Positions 1-5,349 of a stretch of 5,764 bases of DNA are shown piece after piece. Origin of the DNA: Puniceicoccales bacterium (GTDB lineage Bacteria; Verrucomicrobiota; Verrucomicrobiae; Opitutales; LL51). Location: positions 1-5,764 of the forward strand of contig JAIRLG010000077.1 of NCBI GenBank assembly GCA_031259625.1. The letters are read 5' to 3'. Positions within the stretch are counted from its first letter, which is position 1. Every line of letters begins with the position of its first letter. The position numbers were made by a program, and so were the translations under genes. The notes beneath the pieces were generated by a model that was not told the origin of the DNA, searched no databases, and saw only the letters and a program-made list of their open reading frames with translations.

Positions 1-983
1 TTCCACTGCCCGCGATGCAGGGGAGGCCGCCATAGCCGGAGGCGCTCCTGCAGCTCCTCCCGAGCGTAGTTCAAGTCCCCCGCCACGCAGAGCGCCAGGG
101 CCAGGCTTCGGGCCTGCCCCCGCGACAGGGAGGGGATGGCATAGACCTCCTCACCCCCTCTTCCCCAATCGAGCCGGAGCTCCGAGCCGGATTCCCGCAG
201 CTCGCAGGAAACGACCGAGGGGAGACCTCGGGCCAAACTTTCCTCTTCCTTCCGAAAGACGAGGACGATGGCGGCGCCGGCCAGAGCGCGAAAGGGGGCC
301 CGGCGCAGGCAGGCGGCGGGGAAATAGGTCTTGCCACCCGAGGCCTGGACCTCGTGCAGGAGGATCAGCTTTTCCCGCACCAGCTCCTCCGTCGAGCGGA
401 AATGGACGGCGTGCACCGGGGCGATGCCCGTCATCACCCCCAGTTGGGGCCGCGTCAGCGCCGACGCGAGCGCCATCTTCCCCGGACGGTCAATGCCGAT
501 CTCGATGACGGCCTGGGCGTACTCCGGCCCCAGCCGGCTCAGGTTCAGGGGAATGCCCAGGGCATTGTTCTCATTCCCGCAGGTGGCCAGGGTCTGGGGG
601 CCCAGCAGCAGCGCCAGCATGTCCTTCGTCGTGGTCTTGCCGTAGCTCCCGGCGATGGCCATCAGGGGACGGCGGCCGTTTTCCCCCCACCGGAGCCGAT
701 GGGCCTGGGCCAGAGCCTGCGCCGCTTGTGGGACGGACGGGGCGAGGAACTGCGGCAGGGCCAGCTCCTGCCGGTAGGACTCCACGATGGCGGCCACCGC
801 TCCCCGGCGCTGCGCATCGGCCCCAAAGGCATGGCCATCCGCCCGCTCAGTTCTGAGGGCCAAGAAGACCTCCCCCTCTCGACACCGGCGGCTGTCGTGG
901 CAGAAGGGGCCCGCCACCGGCGGCCGTTTCCCCCCGACCCACTGCCCCGGCGTGAACCTCGGCCAAATCTCCGGCTCCAGCAT
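1..983 (-). CDS. murF: MurF, UDP-MurNAc-tripeptide--D-Ala-D-Ala ligase (3' end beyond the window)
   Basis: Cytoplasmic Mur ligase that uses ATP to add D-Ala-D-Ala to UDP-MurNAc-tripeptide, the last soluble step of peptidoglycan precursor synthesis. I translated it from the ATG at 981-983; the frame stays open to the window edge, giving about 327 residues, where the family has roughly 430-460. The N-terminal UDP-substrate domain shows DSRRCREGEVFLAL and DGHAFGADAQRRGA. The P-loop GSYGKTTTK lies near residues 112-120. Next come NENNALGIPLNL and EIGIDRPGKMA. Lys205, in HFRSTEELVREK, sits where Mur ligases carry a carbamylated lysine. The NENN/GIPLNL block and the VHAVHF block favour MurF over MurE. 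The ATG lies 2 nt after the rpoN stop with no clear ribosome binding site, so translational coupling to rpoN is likely. The missing part would be the C-terminal domain. Confidence 0.93.
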   Translation of the reverse strand, partial: MLEPEIWPRFTPGQWVGGKRPPVAGPFCHDSRRCREGEVFLALRTERADGHAFGADAQRRGAVAAIVESYRQELALPQFLAPSVPQAAQALAQAHRLRWGENGRRPLMAIAGSYGKTTTKDMLALLLGPQTLATCGNENNALGIPLNLSRLGPEYAQAVIEIGIDRPGKMALASALTRPQLGVMTGIAPVHAVHFRSTEELVREKLILLHEVQASGGKTYFPAACLRRAPFRALAGAAIVLVFRKEEESLARGLPSVVSCELRESGSELRLDWGRGGEEVYAIPSLSRGQARSLALALCVAGDLNYAREELQERLRLWRPPLHRGQW

Positions 984-985
984 AA

Positions 986-2284
986 CTACAGGCCGTATCT
1001 GCGGTCGTTGGAAGGGGCAATGCCCCAGCGCCGGCGATGGGCCTCCACGGTTCGGCGGGGAATGGGCCAGCCCAGCTCCTCCCGAAATTTTTCCGCGAGG
1101 GCCCCGTCGCTCAGAGGTTTCTCCCTGTCCTCCGCCGCGATCCACTCCCGGAGCTGCCGGCGAATCTGCGGGAGGGGAATTTTCGAATTGCCACCCCGCC
1201 AGGAGCCCGGGAAAAAATCGACCAGGGCCCGCGTTCCCCAGGGCAGGGCGGCGTACTTGCCCCGCAGGGCCCGACAGAGCGTGGCCGGATTCAGGCCCAG
1301 CTCCCCCGCCGCCTCCTTCTGGGGCCAGGCCTGCAGCGGATGATCTTCTTCTTCGAAGAACGGGCGCTGCTTTTCCAGGATAGACTCGCCGATGCGCCGC
1401 AGCGTCGCCGTCCGCCGCGACAGCGCGTGCATCCAGCGCTGGGCCAGCTGCCGCTGGGTACGAAAATAGGCCATCGCCGTTCGGTCGCTCCGCCGTTCTT
1501 TGTCGGCCAGCCAATCCTTGTAGCCCTCGCTCCAGCGCAGCGTATAGGCTTCCGACGCCAGGCGCAGCTGCCAGTTCCCCGCCTCATCGCTCGAAAAATA
1601 GAGATCCGGTACGCGCCGCAGAGCCCCATCCTCCGACCAGGTCTTCAGCGGGGCCGTCGCCAGGCCGCGCAGTCCCCGCAGGGCCTGGGCCAGCTGCCGG
1701 CGATCCCAGTGCATCCGCCGAAGGATGCGGCCGTAGCGCTTGGCCAGAAGGTCCTCCCGGTTGAGCCGCAGAAATTCCCGCAGCGGGGCCCGTTCCCCTG
1801 CCACCTGCGCCAGCCAGCAGTCGACCGTATCCCGGGCGCCGATCCCCTTGGGTTCCAGCGAACATAGGATCTCTCGCACGGATTCCAGGGCCTCGGCCGT
1901 CCAGGGACTCGCCCGGGCCAGCTCCTCCGTCGACTCCCTCAGATAACCGCGCTCGTCGAGATGCGAGACGAGAAAGGAGAAGATCTTCTTCTCCTCCTCC
2001 CCCAGCTCCGGCACCTGGCGGGCCAAGTGATTCTCCAGCGATTCCCGACCGGCCAGCTGCTCCGCCCAGTTCCCCCCTCCTCCGGCCGAGGCCGCTCCGC
2101 AGTCCATGTCTCCCGCCTCTCCCGGCGAAACGACGAGGTCGACGCAGGGGTTGCTCTCCCAGAACTGCCGCAGCTCCAGCTCCAGCTCCGGCCACGGCGA
2201 CTGCAGCTGGTGCAGCGAGGGAATTAAGGCCGGCAGCAGGACCCGCCGCTGAGTCTGGAGCTGCCCCGAGCGCAATTCCGGCAT
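986..2284 (-). CDS. rpoN: RNA polymerase sigma-54 factor RpoN
   Basis: Alternative sigma factor that directs RNA polymerase to -24/-12 promoters and needs an AAA+ enhancer-binding activator. With this start it has 432 residues, somewhat shorter than the usual 450-500. Region I (about 1-50) is Q/L-rich, with SGQLQTQRRVLLPALIPSL and an ESNP end. It is followed by a short acidic, Gly-rich linker (about 51-72). The core-binding domain includes FLVSHLDERGYL and LEPKGIGARD. The C-terminus carries the RpoN box as PRRTVEAHRR (409-418; family consensus ARRTVAKYRE), so the RRTV core is kept and the second half has diverged. Start choice: the frame also has a TTG at 2317, which would add 11 residues. 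I prefer the ATG at 2284 because region I then starts at the usual distance. Neither start has a well-spaced ribosome binding site. murF follows after 2 nt. Confidence 0.93.
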   Translation of the reverse strand: MPELRSGQLQTQRRVLLPALIPSLHQLQSPWPELELELRQFWESNPCVDLVVSPGEAGDMDCGAASAGGGGNWAEQLAGRESLENHLARQVPELGEEEKKIFSFLVSHLDERGYLRESTEELARASPWTAEALESVREILCSLEPKGIGARDTVDCWLAQVAGERAPLREFLRLNREDLLAKRYGRILRRMHWDRRQLAQALRGLRGLATAPLKTWSEDGALRRVPDLYFSSDEAGNWQLRLASEAYTLRWSEGYKDWLADKERRSDRTAMAYFRTQRQLAQRWMHALSRRTATLRRIGESILEKQRPFFEEEDHPLQAWPQKEAAGELGLNPATLCRALRGKYAALPWGTRALVDFFPGSWRGGNSKIPLPQIRRQLREWIAAEDREKPLSDGALAEKFREELGWPIPRRTVEAHRRRWGIAPSNDRRYGL

Positions 2285-2352
2285 AAGGCTGAAAGGCGCT
2301 AATGAAGCAACGGCCAAACCTTCGTAAACCGCGAAGTGGCGAGAAAAAGTGC

Positions 2353-2414
2353 CCGTTTAATAAAAAGCATTCCATCCTAGTAGAAAAGCCTCCCGTTTTA
2401 ATAGAAAACCTCCC
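2353..2414. repeat. Three degenerate 20-21 bp tandem repeats upstream of rpoN
   Basis: On the minus strand three units run head to tail: 2414-2395, 2394-2374 and 2373-2353. They share a GGGAGG/GGAATG start, then a T-rich stretch (TTTTCTATTAA, TTTTCTACTAG, TTTTTATTAAA). The 20-21 bp period is two helical turns, so equivalent positions fall on the same face of the DNA. They end about 70 nt before the rpoN ATG. They could be operator-like sites or just slippage products; nothing in the sequence identifies a binding protein. Confidence 0.5.
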
Positions 2415-2426
2415 TTCGCCGTCTTC

Positions 2427-2495
2427 GGAGAGAAAGCCCAAACTCCCCTCGCTTTGCGTTTAGGGTTTTCGCTCCATTTTTAGGGCTTTTTCTCC
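2427..2495 (-). promoter_or_regulatory. Leader region with two possible exclusive stems upstream of rpoN
   Basis: On the minus strand, unit d (2495-2476) and unit e (2475-2456) are two tandem 20-bp copies of GGAGNRAAARCCCTAAA. A third inverted copy, g, lies at 2446-2427 and reads TTTGGGCTTTCTCTCC. Arm g can pair with d (about 15 of 17 positions, loop about 35 nt) or with e (about 14 of 17, loop about 13 nt), but not both. No T-run follows g directly, so this is not a standard terminator. Whether it is a switch or only duplicated sequence cannot be told from the window, and there is no evidence that it is transcribed as a leader. Confidence 0.35.
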
Positions 2496-2524
2496 AGGAG
2501 GGTTTTTGGTCTCGGTCTTGTTTT

Positions 2525-2616
2525 TCCCGCCGGCGATCCCAAAACTTTTAAGTTTTGCTGCTGCGCGGAGCGCAGCAGGCGCTGGGCCGGAGGCCCAGCG
2601 CGGATCGCCGGCGGGA
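2525..2616. repeat. Four-armed (cloverleaf) inverted-repeat element downstream of fabV
   Basis: An outer stem of 14 perfect pairs (CCCGCCGGCGATCC at 2526-2539 with 2602-2615, plus T2525-A2616) encloses three back-to-back perfect hairpins. These are AAAACTT-TT-AAGTTTT (2541-2556), CTGCTGCGC-GGA-GCGCAGCAG (2558-2578) and GCGCTGGGCC-GGA-GGCCCAGCGC (2579-2601). Only C2540 and G2557 are unpaired at the junction, so 82 of 92 bases can pair, on either strand. It begins 57 nt past the fabV stop. It has no T-run after the stem in the fabV direction, no flanking target duplication that I could see, and no tRNA signature. It may act as a 3'-end barrier, a REP/BIME-like repeat or a small non-autonomous element; the role is unknown. 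Confidence 0.8.
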
Positions 2617-2634
2617 GAACGAAGAAAGCGAGGA

Positions 2635-2648
2635 CCAGTGAACACTGG
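2635..2648. repeat. Short dyad, CCAGTG-AA-CACTGG
   Basis: Two perfect 6-bp arms around a 2-bp centre, 26 nt past the fabV stop and 18 bp from the four-armed element. Its size and tight centre look more like a protein-binding dyad than an RNA hairpin, and no T-run follows. Function unknown. Confidence 0.4.
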
Positions 2649-2673
2649 CTCTGGAGGCCTTTTACGACCCCCA

Positions 2674-3867
2674 TCAGCTGATACCTGGAGGAATACCGGC
2701 CCCCAGCGGGACGTCCGCTTCGTAGTCCACCTGGGGGAAGCCGAAGCCGAAGAGTTTCAGGAAATCCTGCTGGTAAGTGGCAAAATCGGAAAGCTCCTCC
2801 AGGTTCTCGGTGGTGATCTGCGGCCAAATTCTCCTCACCTCCTCCTGCACGTCGAGGCGCATCTCCCAATCGTCCAGGCGGATGCGGCCCTCGGCATCCC
2901 GGAGCGCCTGCTCGCCCGCCAGCCGCTCGCGGAAGAGGCGATCCATCTGCTGGATGCAGTCCTCGTGCAGGCCCTTCTGCTTCATCACCCTGAACAGAAT
3001 GGCCATGTAGAGCGGCACCACCGGGATCGCCGAGCTGGCCTGTGTCACGACGGCCTTGTTGATGACGATGAAGGCCCGACCCTCCAGGTCCGACAGATCC
3101 TCCGTGATGCGCCGGGCCGTCTCCTCCAAATCCCGCTTCGCCCGCCCGATCGTCCCGTCGGCGTAGATGGGCCGGGTCAGCTCGGGCCCGATGTAGGAAT
3201 AGGCCCAGGTCTGAACATTTCTGGCCAAAACACCGGCCGTCCGCAGGGCCTCCAGCCAGCGCCGCCAGTCCTCGCCGCCCATGACCCGAATGGTCTCGCG
3301 GATCTCCGCCTCGTCAGCGGGCTCCAGATGGATTTCCCCGACCTCCTTCTTGTCGGTATAGACGGTCTTGCCGTGAAAGGGCTGACCGATGGGCTTCAGC
3401 ACCGAGCGGTAGGTCTCGCCGGTTCTGGGATCCGTCCGCCGCGGAGAGGCCAGGCTGTAGATGACGGCCTCCACCTGCCCCAGATGCCGGCGGATGAGCC
3501 CGATGGCCTCTTCCTTGACCGCATCGGAAAACGCATCGCCGTTGAGGCTTTCGGACCGTAGGCCCTCGGCCCGCGCATAGGCATCCAGCGCCCGCGCGTT
3601 GTAGAAGCCGGCCGAAGCCGGATGGTCCGCCTCCTCCGGCCGTTCGAAGAACACGCCGATACTGTCCGCCCTACAGCCCACGGCCGCCACGATGCGACTC
3701 GCCAATCCATAGCCGGTGGAGGAGCCGATGATGAGAAATTTCTTCGGCATCCCGGTAATCACGCCCTGCTTCTGCACATAGGCCATCTGCTCCCGGACGT
3801 GTTCCCGGCAGCCTTCCGGATGGGCCGTCACGCAGACGAAGCCGCGAATTTTAGGTTTAATGACCAT
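2674..3867 (-). CDS. fabV: FabV-type enoyl-[acyl-carrier-protein] reductase (NADH) / trans-2-enoyl-CoA reductase
   Basis: Reduces the trans-2 double bond of enoyl-ACP (or enoyl-CoA) with NAD(P)H, the last step of each fatty-acid elongation cycle. It is a cytoplasmic enzyme of the short-chain dehydrogenase superfamily. The product has 397 residues, the usual FabV length. It opens with the family start MVIKPKIRGFVCVTAHPEGC. The cofactor loop is GSSTGYGLASR (48-58). The FabV active-site pair Tyr-x8-Lys is intact as Y235 and K244 in PIYADGTIGRAK, preceded by YSYIGPELTR. The C-terminus shows FGFGFPQVDYEADV. I chose the ATG at 3865-3867 over one 13 codons upstream because it matches the family start and has AAAGGAGG 7 nt before it. 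It lies downstream of the heptose kinase, separated by tandem repeats, and is followed by a four-armed element. FabV enzymes are known for low sensitivity to triclosan compared with FabI. Confidence 0.96.
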   Translation of the reverse strand: MVIKPKIRGFVCVTAHPEGCREHVREQMAYVQKQGVITGMPKKFLIIGSSTGYGLASRIVAAVGCRADSIGVFFERPEEADHPASAGFYNARALDAYARAEGLRSESLNGDAFSDAVKEEAIGLIRRHLGQVEAVIYSLASPRRTDPRTGETYRSVLKPIGQPFHGKTVYTDKKEVGEIHLEPADEAEIRETIRVMGGEDWRRWLEALRTAGVLARNVQTWAYSYIGPELTRPIYADGTIGRAKRDLEETARRITEDLSDLEGRAFIVINKAVVTQASSAIPVVPLYMAILFRVMKQKGLHEDCIQQMDRLFRERLAGEQALRDAEGRIRLDDWEMRLDVQEEVRRIWPQITTENLEELSDFATYQQDFLKLFGFGFPQVDYEADVPLGAGIPPGIS

Positions 3868-4053
3868 ATGCTCCCCTCCTTTATGGGCGATGGGGGAGAA
3901 ATTCAAAGCCTAAAACGAACCCATGGACTATGTGCCCCGCGCTCCCCTCCTTTGGCGATGGGGGAAATTCAAAGCTTAAAACGAGCTCATGGACTATGCC
4001 CCGCTCCTCTCTTTTGGCGATGGAGGGCATTCAAAGATTAAAACGAGCCCATG
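3868..4053. repeat. Three tandem 62-66 bp repeats across the hldA-fabV junction
   Basis: On the minus strand the copies are 4053-3992 (62 bp), 3991-3926 (66 bp) and 3925-3868 (ends at the fabV ATG). Each reads CATG-RGYTCG-TTTTAR, CTTTGAAT, a C-rich run, ATCGCC, a purine-rich ribosome-binding-site-like block, and the first two copies end in ATAGTC. The first copy starts within the last codons of the kinase (Met-Gly-Ser-Phe-stop), so the unit is the junction from that stop codon to the fabV ribosome binding site, present three times. Copies two and three each keep an ATG, two codons, TTT and a stop (3976-3990 and 3910-3924). The copies differ by substitutions and small indels, so the duplication is not recent. 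A C-run/G-run stem is possible in all three. Confidence 0.85.
3875..3882 (-). promoter_or_regulatory. Strong ribosome binding site of fabV (AAAGGAGG)
   Basis: AAAGGAGG lies 7 nt before the fabV ATG and settles that start. It falls partly inside a possible stem: CTCCCC at 3871-3876 can pair with GGGGAG at 3893-3898 around a 16-nt loop. Folding of this stem would hide part of the site. Confidence 0.8.
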
Positions 4054-5012
4054 AGCTCCGCCGGCGTCACCACCGCCGTTCCCCGCTTCGCCACGACGAG
4101 GCCGGCCGCCCGATTGGCCAGATGGGCCGCCTCCTCCGGCGAAGCCTCGGCCGCCAGGGCCGCCGTCAGGAGGGCCACCACCGTATCGCCCGCCCCCGAA
4201 ACGTCAAAAACCTCCTGCGCGTAGGTCGGGATGCGGGAGATCAACTCTCCCTGCCGGCTCAGCAGCATGCCCTCCTCCCCCAGGGTGATGAGCAGGTATT
4301 CCGGACGATGGCGCTCAAAAATCTTTTGGCAGATGCGCTCCGCCGGGAACTGCCGATGCTCCTCCGGCTCGCCGGCCAGGGCAAAGGCCTCCGAGCGATT
4401 CGGGGTCATGAGCGTGAGGTAGGGAAAACGCAGCGCGTGCTTCGGCTTGGGATCCCAGGCCAGGATCTTCCGCCGCCTGCGGGCGTAGTCCGCGACGAAG
4501 TCGACGCAGGGCTGGTCGATGAGCCCCTTGGCGTAGTCGGACAGGATCACCGCATCCACTTCGGCCAGGGCCTTCTCGAGCGGAGCGGCCGTGGCGGCTC
4601 GGCCCAAATCCTTCCGATAATGCTCCGGAGCCTCCTCCCGGTCCAGGCGGCAGAGCTGCTGCTGCCGGGCCACGATGCGCGTCTTGAGAATGGTCTGTAC
4701 CCCGGGCTCCGCGCTGCCATCGACGGGGTTGACCTGGGCCTTTTGCAGCAAATCTTCCAGCAGGAGGCCCGGAGCATCCCGCCCCCAGCTGCCCCAGATT
4801 TGAGTCCGAATGCCCAGGGAAGAGAGATTGTGGGCGACATTCGCGGCGGCCCCCAGCGCATGGCGCTCGTGCTCGACCGCAATCACCGGCACCGGCGCCT
4901 CAGGCGAGAGGCGGAACACCTCACCGGAGATGTAGTGGTCCAGCATGACATCTCCGATGACGAGGATCCGCAGCTGGGCCATACGCCGCAGCAGGTCGGG
5001 CAGAGCTTCCAT
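4038..5012 (-). CDS. hldA: D-glycero-beta-D-manno-heptose-7-phosphate kinase (HldA / HldE N-domain type)
   Basis: PfkB/ribokinase-family sugar kinase that phosphorylates D-glycero-D-manno-heptose 7-phosphate at C1, on the route to ADP-heptose for the lipopolysaccharide core. It has 324 residues. IGDVMLDHYISGEVFRLSPE (19-38) and APVPVI (39-44) match the RfaE N-terminal block, and GAAANVAHNLSSLG (54-67) is the sugar-kinase GGAANVA-type motif. DVSGAGDT (270-277) contains the PfkB signature, with Asp276 as the expected catalytic base. The protein stops after the kinase domain, so the C-terminal nucleotidyltransferase of bifunctional HldE is absent and must be encoded elsewhere if the pathway is complete. 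The ATG at 5012 gives the usual N-terminal length, though no good ribosome binding site precedes it. It lies between waaA and fabV. rfaE1 is an equivalent name. Confidence 0.9.
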   Translation of the reverse strand: MEALPDLLRRMAQLRILVIGDVMLDHYISGEVFRLSPEAPVPVIAVEHERHALGAAANVAHNLSSLGIRTQIWGSWGRDAPGLLLEDLLQKAQVNPVDGSAEPGVQTILKTRIVARQQQLCRLDREEAPEHYRKDLGRAATAAPLEKALAEVDAVILSDYAKGLIDQPCVDFVADYARRRRKILAWDPKPKHALRFPYLTLMTPNRSEAFALAGEPEEHRQFPAERICQKIFERHRPEYLLITLGEEGMLLSRQGELISRIPTYAQEVFDVSGAGDTVVALLTAALAAEASPEEAAHLANRAAGLVVAKRGTAVVTPAELMGSF

Positions 5013-5017
5013 AAAAC

Positions 5018-5086
5018 CGAGAGAACAGTCGTCGTTCAGCTCAGGGGTTCAACCCCCATTTTCAAGCGCAAAGTGCCGGAGGATTT
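5018..5086. repeat. 69-bp direct repeat, copy 1: duplicated waaA tail in front of the kinase gene
   Basis: It matches 5281-5349 at 62 of 69 positions with no gaps. On the minus strand it carries the last codons of waaA (ILRHFALENGG and a stop at 5049-5051) and 33 nt after them, and it ends 5 nt before the kinase ATG. Here the tail is joined upstream to unrelated sequence, so it is a detached gene end and not a working gene. A GGGGTT-C-AACCCC dyad lies at 5044-5056; it is only partly kept in copy 2. Confidence 0.85.
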
Positions 5087-5145
5087 GCGACCTGGCAATT
5101 GGGTCCATCGATCCCAATGACTCGAAGAAGAACCTGAGGTCTTGG

Positions 5146-5182
5146 AAATAAAAAGGCCCTGTCGCCTCCGACCGCCATGGCC
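5146..5182 (-). terminator. Possible intrinsic terminator after waaA
   Basis: On the minus strand, GGCC (5182-5179) and GTCG-GAGG-CGAC (5172-5161) are followed by GGCC (5158-5155) and at once by TTTTTATTT (5154-5146). A nested GGCC/GGCC plus GTCG/CGAC stem next to the T-tract is terminator-like and correctly oriented for waaA, whose stop is 130 nt upstream of the stem. It shares bases with the outer arm of the four-armed element, so the two folds would compete. The stem has internal unpaired bases, so confidence is moderate. Confidence 0.5.
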
Positions 5183-5267
5183 CCCTTTGCTCCGCAAAGG
5201 GCGGCGTTCCGGAGGAACGCCGCCGTCGGCCCCCTCCGACGGGGCCGACGGGCCATGGCGGCCGGAG
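5166..5267. repeat. Second four-armed inverted-repeat element, downstream of waaA
   Basis: Outer arms 5166-5182 and 5251-5267 pair over 17 bp with one A/C mismatch (CTCCG-A-CCGCCATGGCC against GGCCATGGCGG-C-CGGAG). They enclose three hairpins: CCTTTGC-TCC-GCAAAGG (5184-5200), GCGGCGTTCC-GGA-GGAACGCCGC (5201-5223) and CGTCGGCCCC-7 nt-GGGGCCGACG (5224-5250). Almost every base can pair. The plan matches the element at 2525-2616 (long outer stem, three hairpins, GGA/TCC triloops), although the arm sequences differ. It begins 44 nt past the waaA stop. No flanking target duplication was seen directly at its ends, but the 69-bp direct repeats lie further out on both sides. Confidence 0.78.
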
Positions 5268-5280
5268 CACCCGCCTCATT

Positions 5281-5349
5281 CGAGAGAACAGCCGCCGTCC
5301 GGCTCACGGGTTCAACCTCCATTTTCAAGTGCAAAGTGCCGGAGGATTT
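5281..5349. repeat. 69-bp direct repeat, copy 2: the genuine waaA 3' end
   Basis: Partner of 5018-5086. This copy is continuous with the waaA reading frame, so it is the original gene end. It contains the last codons (the duplicated peptide is ILRHFALENGG), the stop at 5312-5314 and 31 nt beyond. Of the seven differences from copy 1, two lie in the coding part and are synonymous (Gly GGA/GGG, Ala GCA/GCG); the other five lie after the stop. Confidence 0.85.

Larger units (their letters stand above)
5087..5280. other. 194-bp insert between the two waaA tails, no credible gene
   Basis: This stretch lies between the two copies of the 69-bp repeat. It holds a terminator-like stem with a T-tract (5146-5182) and the four-armed element (5166-5267). 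The remainder, 5087-5145, is lower in GC and has no feature I can name. A minus-strand frame (5049-5279) runs through the whole insert, but its product is mostly the translated inverted repeats and resembles no protein I know. Confidence 0.7.

Noticed and set aside
354..1343. Long plus-strand open frame opposite murF and rpoN.
   Set aside because: It is a high-GC shadow of two well-supported minus-strand genes and looks like no known protein.
2285..2317. TTG start that would lengthen RpoN by 11 residues.
   Set aside because: TTG is the weaker codon, the GAAGG before it is only 1 nt away, and the ATG at 2284 gives the usual region I length. It cannot be fully excluded.
1584..2441. Long minus-strand frame overlapping rpoN in another phase.
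   Set aside because: It is an Ala/Gly/Arg-rich frame-shifted shadow of rpoN with no recognisable domain.
2318..2524. A sigma-54 (-24/-12) promoter for rpoN autoregulation.
   Set aside because: I found no TGGCAC-N5-TTGC-like sequence in the expected orientation.
2525..2616. tRNA or integron attC site, suggested by the cloverleaf shape.
   Set aside because: Arm lengths, triloops and perfect pairing do not fit a tRNA, there is no acceptor or TpsiC signature, and an attC site is one imperfect hairpin with bulged bases.
3868..3906. A start for fabV 13 codons upstream (ATG at 3906).
   Set aside because: The extra residues come from the repeat and ribosome-binding-site region. The start at 3867 has the family N-terminus MVIKPKIRGF and a well-spaced AAAGGAGG.
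3868..4053. CRISPR array.
   Set aside because: The units are directly contiguous with no unique spacers, they are degenerate, and one overlaps coding sequence.
5049..5279. Minus-strand open frame of 76 codons.
   Set aside because: Its product is the translated inverted repeats plus the duplicated waaA tail; it has no family resemblance and no ribosome binding site.
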